This document shows, piece after piece, positions 1 to 11,430 of a stretch of 64,000 nucleotides of DNA. Below the pieces are notes generated by a model. The model worked only from the letters and a program-made list of their open reading frames with translations. It was not told where the DNA came from and searched no databases. Made by a program: the position numbers and the translations under genes. The DNA is taken from the NCBI GenBank assembly GCA_963170055.1, contig CAUJGJ010000253.1, forward strand, positions 62,001 through 126,000, read 5' to 3'. The DNA comes from Halisarca cf. caerulea (Eukaryota > Porifera > Demospongiae > Chondrillida > Halisarcidae). Each line of letters opens with the position of its first letter. Position 1 is the first letter of the stretch.

Positions 1-208
1 ATTGGTATTAGAACCAGCACATCCAACACTACACAAATACGCCCTCAGATCTTCAGAAACTTCATGTGTACCTTCTGGGAATGTGCGTGGTGCTAGTGCC
101 AAATATTGGTATTAGCACCAGCATATCCAACACTACACAAATGCGCCCACAGCAGTTAAGAAATTTCATGTGTGTCCACTGGGAATGTGCGTGGTGCTAG
201 TGCCAAAT
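1..208 (+). repeat. Two-monomer block, copy 1
   Basis: The first monomer has a distinctive set of changes (GAACC, CACATCC, CCCTCAGATC, GTACCTTC) followed by an ATGCGCCC/GTTAAG monomer. The same pair recurs 1665 bp later, which is 16 monomers plus the 1-bp insertion at about 1363. The window therefore begins inside an old 16-monomer periodicity. Confidence 0.85.
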
Positions 209-1352
209 ATTGGTATTAGCACCAGCATATCCAACACTACACAAATACGCCCACAGCACTTCAGAAACTTCACGTGTGTCCACTTGGAATGTGCGTGGTG
301 CTAGTGCCAAATATTGGTATTAGCACCAACATATCCAATACTACTCAAATACGCCCACAGCACTTCAGAAATTTCATGTGTGTCCACTGGGAATGTGCGT
401 GGTGCTAGTGCCAAATATTTGTATTAGCACCAGCATATCAAACACTACACAAATACGCCCACAGCACTTCGGAAACTTCATCTGTTTCCACTTGGAATGT
501 GCGTGGTGCTAGTGCCAAATATTGGTATTAGCAACAGCATATCCAACACTACACAAATACGCCCACAGCAGTTAAGAAATTTCATGTGTGTCCACTGGGA
601 ATGTGCGTGGTGCTAGTGCCAAATATTTGTATTTGCACCAGCATATCTAACACTACACAAATACGCCCACAGCAGTTAAGAAACTTCATGTGTGTCCACT
701 GGGAATGTGCGTGGTGCTAGTGCCAAATATTGGTATTAGCACCAGCATATCCATAACTACACAAATACGCCCACAGCGCTTCAGAAACTTCGTGTGAGTC
801 CACTGGGAATGTGCGTGGTGCTATTGCCAAATATTGGTATTAGCACCAGCATATCCAACACTACACAAATACGCTCACAGCAGTTAAGAAATTTCATGTG
901 TGTCCACTGGGAATGTGCGTGGTGCTAGTGCCAAATATTGGTATTAGCACCAACATATCCAACACTACACAAATACGCCCACAGCACTTCAGAAATTTCA
1001 TGTGTGTCCACTGGGAATGTGCGTGGTGCTAGTGCCAAATATTGGTATTTGCACCAGCATATCCAACACTACATAAATACGCCCACAGCACTTCGGAAAC
1101 TTCATCTGTGTCCACTGGGAATGTGCGTGGTGCTAGTGCCAAATATTGGTATCAGCAACAGCATATCCAACACTACACAAATACGCCCACAGCACTTCAG
1201 AAACTTCATGTGTGTCCACTTGGAATGTGCGTGGTGCTAGTGCCAAATATTGGTATTAGCACCAGTATATCTAAAGCTACACAAATACGCCCACAGCACT
1301 TTTTAAACTTCATGTGTGTCAACTTGGAATGTGCATGGTGGTAGTGCTAAAC

Positions 1353-1457
1353 ATTGGTATTAGGCACCAGCATATCCAACACTACACAAATGAACTCAAA
1401 GCAATTCAAAAACTTCATGGGTGTCCACTTGGAATGTGGGAGGTGCTAGTGCCAAAT
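1353..1457 (+). repeat. 105-bp monomer (1-bp insertion)
   Basis: An extra G at about 1363-1364 (TTAGGCACC) makes this the only over-length monomer found. It also has many substitutions, such as AATGAACTCAAAGCAATTC, so it is one of the more decayed copies. Confidence 0.9.
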
Positions 1458-1665
1458 ATTGGTATTAGCACCAGCATATCCAACACTACACAAATACGCC
1501 CACAGAACTTCAGAAACTTCATGTGTGTCCACTGGGAATGTGCGTGGTGCTAGTGCCAAATATTGGTATTAGCACCAGCATGTCCAACACTACTCAAATA
1601 CACCCACAGCACTTCAGAAACTTCATGTGTGTCCACTGGGAATGTGCGTGGTGCTAGTTCTAAAT

Positions 1666-1873
1666 ATTGGTATTAGAACCAGCACATCCAACACTACACA
1701 AATACGCCCTCAGATCTTCAGAAACTTCATGTGTACCTTCTGGGAATGTGCGTGGTGCTAGTGCCAAATATTGGTATTAGCACCAGCATATCCAACACTA
1801 CACAAATGCGCCCACAGCAGTTAAGAAATTTCATGTGTGTCCACTGGGAATGTGCGTGGTGCTAGTGCCAAAT
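1666..1873 (+). repeat. Two-monomer block, copy 2
   Basis: Second copy of the marked pair at 1-208, same order and orientation. The following monomer (1874-1977) no longer matches its counterpart at 209-312, so the shared block is short or has since been overwritten. Confidence 0.85.
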
Positions 1874-2601
1874 ATTTGTATTTTCACCAGCATATCCAAC
1901 ACTACACAAATACGCCCACAGTACTTATGAAATATCATGTGTGTCTGCTAGGAATGTGCGTGGTGCTAGTGCCAAATATTGGTATTAGCACCAGCATATC
2001 CAACACTACACAAATACGCTCACAGCAGTTAAGAAATTTCATGTGTGTCCACTGGGAATGTGCGTGGTGCTAGTGCCAAATATTGGTATTAGCACCAGCA
2101 TATCCAACACTACACAAATACGCCCACAGCACTTCAGAAACTTCATGTATGTCCACTAAGAATGTGCGTGGTGCTAGTGCCGAATATTGGTATTAGCCCC
2201 AGCTTATCCAGCACTACACAAATACGCCCACAGCACTCCAGTAAAATCATGTGTGTCCACTGGGAATGTTTTTGGTGCTTGTGCCAAATATTTGTATTAG
2301 CGCCAGCATATCCAACACTACACAAATACGCCCACAGCATATAAGAAACTTCATGTGTGTCCACTGGGAATGTGCGTGGTGTTAGTGCCAAATATTGGTA
2401 TTAGCACCAGCATATCCAACACTACACAAATAAGCTCACAGCACTTCAGAAACTTCATGTGTGTCTACTGAGAATGTGCGTGGTGCTAGTGCCAAATATT
2501 GGTATTAGCACCAACATATCCAACACTACACAAATACGCCCACAGCACTTCAGAAACTTCATGTGTGTCCACTGGGAATGTGCGTGTTGCTAGTGCCAAA
2601 T

Positions 2602-2703
2602 ATTGGTATTAGCACCAGCATATCCAACACTACACAAATACGCCTAAAGAATATAAGAAACTTCATGTGTTTACTGGGAATGTGCGTGGTGCTAGTGCCA
2701 AAT
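2602..2703 (+). repeat. 102-bp monomer (2-bp deletion)
   Basis: Two bases are missing at about 2671, where the usual GTGTGTCCACTGGG reads GTGTTTACTGGG. It also has the ATATAAG variant. The register returns to 104 at 2704. Confidence 0.9.
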
Positions 2704-3223
2704 ATTGGTATTAGCACCAGCATATCCAACACTACACAAATACGCCCACAGCACTTCAGAAACTTCATGTGTGTCCACTGGGAATGTGCGTGGTGCTAGT
2801 GCCAAATATTGGTATTAGCACCAGCATATCCAACACTACCAAAATACGCCCACAGCACTTCAGAAACTTCATGTGTGTCCACTGGGAATGTGCGTGTTGC
2901 TAGTGCCAAATATAGGTATTAGCACCAGCATATCCAACACTACACAATTACGCCTACAGAATATAAGAAACTTCATGTGTGTCCACTGGGAATGTGCGTG
3001 GTGCTAGTGCCAAATATTGGTATTAGCACCAGCATATCCAACACTACACAAATACGCCCACAGCACTTCAGAAACTTCATTTGTGTCCACTGGGAATGTG
3101 CGTGGTGTTAGTGCCAAATATTGGTATTAGCACTAGCATATCCAAAACTACACAAATACGCCCACAGCACTTCAGAAACTTCATGTGTGTCCACTTGGAA
3201 TGTGCGTGGTGCTAGTGCCAAAT

Positions 3224-3326
3224 ATTGGTATTAGCACCAGCATATCAACACTACTCAAATACGCCCACAGCACTTCAGAAACTTCATGCGTGTCCACTGG
3301 GAATGTGCGTGGTGCTAGTGCCAAAT
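3224..3326 (+). repeat. 103-bp monomer (1-bp deletion)
   Basis: One C is missing from CATATCC at about 3245-3246. The same neighbourhood reappears at 8943 with CATATCC-like length intact (GAATATCC), so the deletion came after those blocks separated or was private to this copy. Confidence 0.9.
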
Positions 3327-3430
3327 ATTGGTATTAGCACCAGCATATCCAACACTACACAAATACGCCTACAGAATATAAGAAACTTCATGTGTGTCCA
3401 CTGGGAATGTGCGTGGTGCTAGTGCCAAAT

Positions 3431-3534
3431 ATTGGTATTAGCACCAGCATATCCAACACTACACAAATACGCCCACAGCACTTCAGAAACTTCATGTGTG
3501 TCCACTGGGAATGTGCGTGGTGCTAGTGCCAAAT
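3431..3534 (+). repeat. Reference monomer, CT type (exact consensus)
   Basis: This copy matches the window-wide consensus at all 104 positions and serves as the coordinate reference. Position 1 is the A of ATTGGTATTA and position 104 the last T of GCCAAAT. Landmarks are the two CpGs (40-41 and 86-87), CT at 60-61 that defines the class, the TAG at 94-96, and an AATATT hexamer spanning the junction to the next copy. CT-type copies make up nearly all of 1-10.3 kb and alternate irregularly with GG-type copies afterwards. Confidence 0.97.
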
Positions 3535-3550
3535 ATTGGTATTAGCACCA
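3518..3550 (+). other. Junction inverted repeat (representative of about 600 copies)
   Basis: Monomer positions 88-104 and 1-16 form an imperfect palindrome across each junction. The arms are 15 nt with a 3-nt ATA centre. Thirteen pairs are Watson-Crick and two (96 with 8, 98 with 6) are G-T, so RNA from the + strand can pair along the whole stem using G-U wobble, while the complementary strand has two A-C mismatches there. Pairing was worked out by hand from this copy. Most consensus-like junctions keep it; the 97-bp monomers lose most of one arm. No function is shown by the sequence. Confidence 0.85.
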
Positions 3551-6134
3551 GCATATCCAACACTACACAAATACACCCACAGCACTTCAGAAACTTCATG
3601 TGTGTCCACTTGGAATGTGCGTGGTGCTAGTGCCAAATATTGGTATTAGCACCAGCATATCCAACACTACACAAATACGCCCACAGCACTTCAGAAACTT
3701 CATGTGTATCCACTTGCAATGTGCGTGGTGCTAGTGCCAAATATTGGTATTAGCACCAGCATATCCAACACTACACAAATACGCCCACAGCATATAAGAA
3801 ACTTCATGTGTGTCCACTGGGAATGTGCGTGGTGGTAGTGCCAAATATTGGTATTAGCACAAACATATCCAACACTACTCAAATACGCCCACAGCACTTC
3901 AGAAACTTCATGTGTGTCCACTGGGAATGTGCGTGTTGCTAGTGCCAAATATTGGTATTAGCACCAGCATATCCAACACTACACAAATTCGTCCACAGCA
4001 CTTCAGAATCTTAATGTGTGTCCACTGGGAATGTGCGTGGTGGTAGTGCCCAATATTGGTATTAGCACCAGCATATCCAACCCTACACAAATACGCCCAC
4101 AGCACTTCAGAAACTTCATGTGTGTCCACTGGGAATGTGCGTGGTGCTAGTGACAAATATTGGTATTAGCACCAGCATATCCAACACTACACAAATACGC
4201 CCACAGCATATAAGAAACTTCATGTGTGTCCACTGGGAATGTGCGTGGTGCTAGTGCCAAATATTGGTTTTAGCACCAGTATATCCAACAATACACAAAT
4301 ACGCCCACAGCACTTCAGAAACTTCATGTGTGTCCACTGGGAATGTGCGTGGTGCTAGTGCCAAATATTGGTATTAGCACCAGCATATCCAACACTACAC
4401 AAATACGCCCACAGCATATAAGAAACTTCATGTGTGTCCACTGGGAATGTGCGTGGTGGTAGTGCCAAATATTGATATTAGCACAAACATATCCAACACT
4501 ACTCAAATACGCCCACAGCACTTCATAAACTTCATGTGTGTCCACTGGGAATGTGCGTGGCGCTAGTGCCAAATATTGGTATTAGCACCAGCGTATCCAA
4601 CACTACACAAATTCACCCACAGCACTTCAGAATGTTCATGTGTGTCCACTGGGAATGTGCGTGGTGGTAGTGCCAAATATTGGTATTAGCACCAGCATAT
4701 CCAACACTACACAAATACGCCCACAGCACTTCAGAAACTTCATGTGTGTCCACTGGGAATGTGCGTGGTGCTAGTGCCAAATATTGGTATTAGCACCAGC
4801 GTATCCAACACTACACAAATTCGCCCACAGCACTTCAGAATCTTCATGTGTGTCCACTGGGAATGTGCGTGGTGGTAGTGCCAAATATTGGTATTAGCAC
4901 CAGCATATCCAAAACTACACAAATACGCCCACAGCACTTCAGAAACTTCATGTGTGTCCACTGGGAATGTGCGTGGTGTTAGTGCCAAATATTGGTATTA
5001 GCACCAGCATATCCAAAACTACACAAATACGCCCACAGCACTTCAGAAACTTCATGTGTGTCCACTGGGAATGTGCGTGGTGCTAGTGCCAAATATTGGT
5101 ATTAGCACCAGCATATCCAACACTACACAAATACGCCCACAGCATATAAGAAACTTCATGTGTGTCCACTGGGAATGTGCGTGGTGGTAGTGCCAAATAT
5201 TGATATTAGCACAAACATATCCAACACTACTCAAATACGCCCACAGCACTTCAGAAACTTCATGTGTGTCCACTGGGAATGTGCGTGTTGCTAGTGCCAA
5301 ATATTGGTATTAGCACCAGCGTTTCCAACACTACACAAATTCACCCACAGCACTTCAGAATGTTCATGTGTGTCCACTGGGAATGTGCGTGGTGGTAGTG
5401 CCAAATATTGGTATTAGCACCAGCATATCCAACACTACACAAATACGCCCACAGCACTTCAGAAACTTCATGTGTGTCCACTGGGAATGTGCGTGGTGCT
5501 AGTACCAAATATTGGTATTAGCACCAGCATATCCAACACTACACAAATACGCCCACAGCACTTCAGAAACTTCATGTGTGTCCACTGGGAATGTGCGTGG
5601 TGCTAGTGCCAAATATAGGTATTAGCACCAGCATATCCAACACTATTCAAATACGCCCACAGCACTTCAGAAACTTCATGTGTGTCCACTGGGAATGTGC
5701 GTGGTGCTAGTGCCAAATATTGGTATTAGCACCAGCATATCCAACACTACTCAAATACGCCCACAGCACTTCAGAAACTTCATGTGTGTACACTGGGAAT
5801 GTGCGTGGTGCTAGTGCCAAATATTGGTATTAGCACCAGCATATCCAACACTACTCAAATACGCCCACAGCACTTCAGAAACTTCATGTGTGTCCTCTGG
5901 GAATGTGCGTGGTGCTAGTGCCAAATATTGGTATTAGCACCAGCATATCCAACACTACACAAATACGCCTACAGAATATAAGAAACTTCATGTGTGTCCA
6001 CTGGGAATGTTCGTGGTGTTAGTGCCAAATATTGGTATTAGCACCAGCATATCCAACACTACACAAATACGCCCACAGCACTTCAGAAACTTCATTTGTG
6101 TCCACTGGGAATGTGCGTGGTGCTAGTGCCAAAT

Positions 6135-8838
6135 ATTGGTATTAGCACCAGCATATCCAACACTACACAAATACGCCCACAGCACTTCAGAAACTTCATG
6201 TGTGTCCACTGGGAATGTGCGTGGTGCTAGTGCCAAATATTGGTATTAGCACCAGCATATCCAACACTACACAAATACACCCACAGCACTTCAGAAACTT
6301 CATGTGTGTCCACTTGGAATGTGCGTGGTGCTAGTGCCAAATATTGGTATTAGCACCAGCATATCCAACACTACACAAATACGCCCACAGCACTTCAGAA
6401 ACTTCATGTGTATCCACTTGCAATGTGCGTGGTGCTAGTGCCAAATATTGGTATTAGCACCAGCATATCCAACACTACACAAATACGCCCACAGCATATA
6501 AGAAACTTCATGTGTGTCCACTGGGAATGTGCGTGGTGGTAGTGCCAAATATTGGTATTAGCACAAACATATCCAACACTACTCAAATACGCCCACAGCA
6601 CTTCAGAAACTTCATGTGTGTCCACTGGGAATGTGCGTGTTGCTAGTGCCAAATATTGGTATTAGCACCAGCATATCCAACACTACACAAATTCGTCCAC
6701 AGCACTTCAGAATCTTAATGTGTGTCCACTGGGAATGTGCGTGGTGGTAGTGCCCAATATTGGTATTAGCACCAGCATATCCAACCCTACACAAATACGC
6801 CCACAGCACTTCAGAAACTTCATGTGTGTCCACTGGGAATGTGCGTGGTGCTAGTGACAAATATTGGTATTAGCACCAGCATATCCAACACTACACAAAT
6901 ACGCCCACAGCATATAAGAAACTTCATGTGTGTCCACTGGGAATGTGCGTGGTGCTAGTGCCAAATATTGGTTTTAGCACCAGTATATCCAACAATACAC
7001 AAATACGCCCACAGCACTTCAGAAACTTCATGTGTGTCCACTGGGAATGTGCGTGGTGCTAGTGCCAAATATTGGTATTAGCACCAGCATATCCAACACT
7101 ACACAAATACGCCCACAGCATATAAGAAACTTCATGTGTGTCCACTGGGAATGTGCGTGGTGGTAGTGCCAAATATTGATATTAGCACAAACATATCCAA
7201 CACTACTCAAATACGCCCACAGCACTTCATAAACTTCATGTGTGTCCACTGGGAATGTGCGTGGCGCTAGTGCCAAATATTGGTATTAGCACCAGCGTAT
7301 CCAACACTACACAAATTCACCCACAGCACTTCAGAATGTTCATGTGTGTCCACTGGGAATGTGCGTGGTGGTAGTGCCAAATATTGGTATTAGCACCAGC
7401 ATATCCAACACTACACAAATACGCCCACAGCACTTCAGAAAGGTCATGTGTGTCCACTGGGAATGTGCGTGGTGCTAGTGCCAAATATTGGTATTAGCAC
7501 CAGCGTATCCAACACTACACAAATTCGCCCACAGCACTTCAGAATCTTCATGTGTGTCCACTGGGAATGTGCGTGGTGGTAGTGCCAAATATTGGTATTA
7601 GCACCAGCATATCCAAAACTACACAAATACGCCCACAGCACTTCAGAAACTTCATGTGTGTCCACTGGGAATGTGCGTGGTGTTAGTGCCAAATATTGGT
7701 ATTAGCACCAGCATATCCAAAACTACACAAATACGCCCACAGCACTTCAGAAACTTCATGTGTGTCCACTGGGAATGTGCGTGGTGCTAGTGCCAAATAT
7801 TGGTATTAGCACCAGCATATCCAACACTACACAAATACGCCCACAGCATATAAGAAACTTCATGTGTGTCCACTGGGAATGTGCGTGGTGGTAGTGCCAA
7901 ATATTGATATTAGCACAAACATATCCAACACTACTCAAATACGCCCACAGCACTTCAGAAACTTCATGTGTGTCCACTGGGAATGTGCGTGTTGCTAGTG
8001 CCAAATATTGGTATTAGCACCAGCGTTTCCAACACTACACAAATTCACCCACAGCACTTCAGAATGTTCATGTGTGTCCACTGGGAATGTGCGTGGTGGT
8101 AGTGCCAAATATTGGTATTAGCACCAGCATATCCAACACTACACAAATACGCCCACAGCACTTCAGAAACTTCATGTGTGTCCACTGGGAATGTGCGTGG
8201 TGCTAGTACCAAATATTGGTATTAGCACCAGCATATCCAACACTACACAAATACGCCCACAGCACTTCAGAAACTTCATGTGTGTCCACTGGGAATGTGC
8301 GTGGTGCTAGTGCCAAATATAGGTATTAGCACCAGCATATCCAACACTATTCAAATACGCCCACAGCACTTCAGAAACTTCATGTGTGTCCACTGGGAAT
8401 GTGCGTGGTGCTAGTGCCAAATATTGGTATTAGCACCAGCATATCCAACACTACTCAAATACGCCCACAGCACTTCAGAAACTTCATGTGTGTACACTGG
8501 GAATGTGCGTGGTGCTAGTGCCAAATATTGGTATTAGCACCAGCATATCCAACACTACTCAAATACGCCCACAGCACTTCAGAAACTTCATGTGTGTCCT
8601 CTGGGAATGTGCGTGGTGCTAGTGCCAAATATTGGTATTAGCACCAGCATATCCAACACTACACAAATACGCCTACAGAATATAAGAAACTTCATGTGTG
8701 TCCACTGGGAATGTTCGTGGTGTTAGTGCCAAATATTGGTATTAGCACCAGCATATCCAACACTACACAAATACGCCCACAGCACTTCAGAAACTTCATT
8801 TGTGTCCACTGGGAATGTGCGTGGTGTTAGGGCCAAAT
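6135..8838 (+). repeat. 26-monomer block, copy 2 (2704 bp)
   Basis: Nearly identical to 3431-6134. Two differences were noticed: GG in place of CT at 7442-7443 (copy 1 at 4738-4739), and the end of the last monomer (GTTAGGGCC against GCTAGTGCC). Sequence after this copy (8839 onward) resembles sequence before copy 1 (3120-3430), as expected if an unequal exchange made the tandem pair. Confidence 0.93.
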
Positions 8839-9877
8839 ATTGGTATTAGCACCAGCATATCCAAAACTACACAAATACGCCCACAGCATTTCAGAAACTT
8901 CATGTGTGTCCACTTGGAATGTGCGTGGTGCTAGTGCCAAATATTGGTATTAGCACCAGAATATCCAACACTACTCAAATACGCCCACAGCACTTCAGAA
9001 ACTTCATGTGTGTCCACTGGGAATGTGCGTGGTGCTAGTGCCAAATATTGGTATTAGCACCAGCATATCCAACACTACACAAATACGCCTACAGAATATA
9101 AGAAACTTCATGTGTGTCCACTGGGAATGTGCGTGGTGCTAGTGCCAAATATTTGTATTAGCACCAGCATATCCAACACTACTCAAATACGCCCACAGCA
9201 CTTCAGAAACTTCATGTGTGTCCACTTGGAATGTGCGTGGTGCTAGTGCCAAATATTGGTATTAGCACCAGCATATCCAACACTACACAAATGCGCCCAC
9301 AGCACTTCAGAAACTTCATGTGTGTCCACTGGGAATGTGCGTGGTGCTAGTGCCAAATATTGGTATTAGCACAAGCATATCCAACACTACACAAATACGC
9401 CCACAGCACTTCAGAAACTTCATGTGTGTCCACTGGGAATGTGCGTGGTGCTAGTGCCAAATATTGGTATTAGCACCAGCATATCCAACACTACTCAAAT
9501 ACGCCCACAGCACTTCAGAAACTTCATGTGTGTCCACTGGGAATGTGCGTGGTGCTAGTGCCAAATATTGGTATTAGCACCAGCATATCCAACACTACTC
9601 AAATACGCCCAAAGCACTTCAGAAACTTCATGTGTGTCCACTGGGAATGTGCGTGGTGCTAGTGCCAAATATTTGTATTAGCACCAGCATATCCAACACT
9701 ACACAAATACGCCTACAGAATATAAGAAACTTCATGTGTGTCCACTGGGAATGTTCGTGGTGCTAGTGCCAAATATTGTATTAGCACCAGCATATCCAAC
9801 ACTACACAAATACGCCCACAGCACTTCAGAAACTTCATGTGTGTCCACTGGGAATGTGCGTGGTGTTAGTGCCAAAT
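8839..9877 (+). repeat. CT-type monomers between block copies
   Basis: About ten monomers with scattered changes, including a repeat of the ATATAAG and ACTACTC variants. The first few resemble 3120-3430. No gene or foreign sequence is present. Confidence 0.85.
9775..9877 (+). repeat. 103-bp monomer (1-bp deletion)
   Basis: One G is missing from TTGGTATT at about 9778, shortening the right arm of the junction inverted repeat. This gives the -1 offset between the third partial copy of the 26-monomer block and its two full copies. Confidence 0.9.
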
Positions 9878-10344
9878 ATTGGTATTAGCACCAGCATATC
9901 CAAAACTACACAAATACGCCCACAGCACTTCAGAAACTTCATGTGTGTCCACTGGGAATGTGCGTGGTGCTAGTGCCAAATATTGGTATTAGCACCAGCA
10001 TATCCAACACTACACAAATACGCCCACAGCATATAAGAAACTTCATGTGTGTCCACTGGGAATGTGCGTGGTGGTAGTGCCAAATATTGATATTAGCACA
10101 AACATATCCAACACTACTCAAATACGCCCACAGCACTTCAGAAACTTCATGTGTGTCCACTGGGAATGTGCGTGTTGCTAGTGCCAAATATTGGTATTAG
10201 CACCAGCGTTTCCAACACTACACAAATTCACCCACAGCACTTCAGAATGTTCATGTGTGTCCACTGGGAATGTGCGTGGTGGTAGTGCCAAATATTGGTA
10301 TTAGCACCAGCATATCCAACACTACACAAATACGCCCACAGCAC
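9878..10344 (+). repeat. Third, partial copy of the 26-monomer block
   Basis: These four and a half monomers match 4991-5457 and 7695-8161 in marker order: CAAAACTAC, then ATATAAG with GGTGGTAGTG, then TTGATATTAGCACAAAC, then GCGTTTCC with AATTCACCC and AATGTTC. The match stops inside the monomer at 10,294, which switches to the GG type. Confidence 0.88.
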
Positions 10345-10813
10345 TTCAGAAAGGTCATGTGTGTCCACTGGGAATGTGCGTGGTGCTAGTGCCAAATATT
10401 GGTATTAGCACCAGCATATCCAACACTACACAAATACGCCCACAGCACTTCAGAAAGGTCATGTGTGTTCACTGGGAATGTACGTGGTGCTAGTGCCAAA
10501 TATTGGTATTAGCATCAGCATATCCAACACTACACAAATACGCCCACAGCACTTCAGAAAGGTCATGTGTGTCCACTGGGAATGTGCGTGGTGCTAGTGC
10601 CAAATATTGGTATTAGCACCAGGATATCCAGCACTACACAAATACGCCCACAGCACTTCAGAAACTTCATGTGTGTCCACTGGGAATGTGCGTGGTGCTA
10701 GTGCCAAATATTGGTATTAGCACCAGCATATCCAACACTACACAAATACGCCCACAGCACTTCAGAAAGGTCATGTGTGTCCACTGGGAATGTGTGTGGT
10801 GCTAGTGCCAAAT

Positions 10814-10917
10814 ATTGGTATTAGCACCAGCATATCCAACACTACACAAATACGCCCACAGCACTTCAGAAAGGTCATGTGTGTCCACTGGGAATGTGCG
10901 TGGTGCTAGTGCCAAAT
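10814..10917 (+). repeat. Reference monomer, GG type (exact)
   Basis: Identical to the CT-type reference except that positions 60-61 read GG. This two-base change defines the second major class. It appears once at 7442-7443, is established from 10,353, and is then the more common form in much of the array. A form reading CG at the same two positions (for example near 16,050 and 18,121) could be an intermediate. Confidence 0.95.
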
Positions 10918-11333
10918 ATTGGTATTAGCACCAGCATATCCAACACTACACAAATACGCCCACAGCACTTCAGAAACTTCATGTGTGTCCACTGGGAATG
11001 TGCGTGGTGTTAGTGCCAAATATTGGTATTAGCACCAGCATATCCAACACTACACAAATACGCCCACAGCACTTCAGAAAGGTCATGTGTGTCCACTGGG
11101 AATGTGCGTGGTGCTAGTGCCAAATATTGGTATTAGCACCAGCATATCCAACACTACACAAATACGCCCACAGCACTTCAGAAATTTCATGTGTGTCCAC
11201 TGGGAATGTGCGTGGTGCTAGTGCCAAATATTGGTATTAGCACCAGCATATCCAACACTACACAAATACGCCCACAGCACTTCAAAAACTTCATGTGTGT
11301 CCACTGGGAATGTGCGTGGTGCTAGTGCCAAAT

Positions 11334-11430
11334 ATAGCACAAGCATATCCAACACTACACAAATACGCCCACAGCACTTCAGTAAGGTCATGTGTGTCCA
11401 CTGGGAATGTGCGTGGTGCTAGTGCCAAAT
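11334..11430 (+). repeat. 97-bp monomer, form 1
   Basis: Seven bases are missing from positions 2-8 or 3-9, giving AAATATAGCACAAGC at the junction. This removes most of the right arm of the inverted repeat. The rest of the monomer is GG-derived with CAGTAAGGTC. Confidence 0.93.

Larger units (their letters stand above)
1..3430 (+). repeat. Divergent left domain
   Basis: Monomers here carry many private substitutions (for example 1874-1977, 2186-2289 and the monomer from 2290) and three of the five small indels. All are CT type or derivatives of it. Common variants are a GCAGTTAAG form (near 154, 572, 676, 882, 1816 and 2027) and ATATAAG forms. Higher divergence suggests older, less homogenised satellite, as expected nearer an array edge, though no edge is in view. 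There is no gene. Confidence 0.85.
3431..6134 (+). repeat. 26-monomer block, copy 1 (2704 bp)
   Basis: This block and the next are tandem copies at a spacing of exactly 26 x 104. Shared private markers include TACACCC, ATCCACTTGCAATG, GGTGGTAGTG, AATCTTAATG, ATATTGATATTAGCACAAAC, the GCGTATCC and GCGTTTCC forms, and TCCTCTGGG, all in the same order. The edges are set to monomer boundaries; the true breakpoints lie somewhere in the flanking monomers. Confidence 0.93.

Noticed and set aside
721..832. Possible indel pair in CATATCCATAACTAC at about 770
   Set aside because: The monomer is still 104 bp and the next junction is in register, so substitutions are the simpler reading.
938..1240. Open reading frames of 60-100 codons on both strands, including many near-identical 258-bp frames between 18 and 59 kb
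   Set aside because: They are frame artefacts of a 104-bp repeat. The same sequence is read in three frames, length is bounded by the 312-bp cycle, and the ends fall at fixed monomer positions. No ORF has codon bias, a promoter or a domain of its own.
3493..3519. E-box (CATGTG) and GCGTG hypoxia-type core in each monomer
   Set aside because: Motifs of five or six bases are expected by chance, and repetition comes from the satellite itself. There is no promoter context or gene nearby.
3431..3534. CENP-B box
   Set aside because: The box needs TTCG and a downstream CGGG at fixed spacing. The monomer has TTCA, and I saw no CGGG in the consensus or the main variants.
3431..3534. Internal 52-bp half-repeat within the monomer
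   Set aside because: Positions 1-52 and 53-104 show no convincing direct similarity. The only clear internal symmetry is the inverted repeat across the junction.
3529..3539. CArG (MADS/SRF) site at CCAAATATTGG
   Set aside because: The site requires CC, six A/T bases and GG; here there are seven. Its symmetry is better explained as the centre of the junction inverted repeat.
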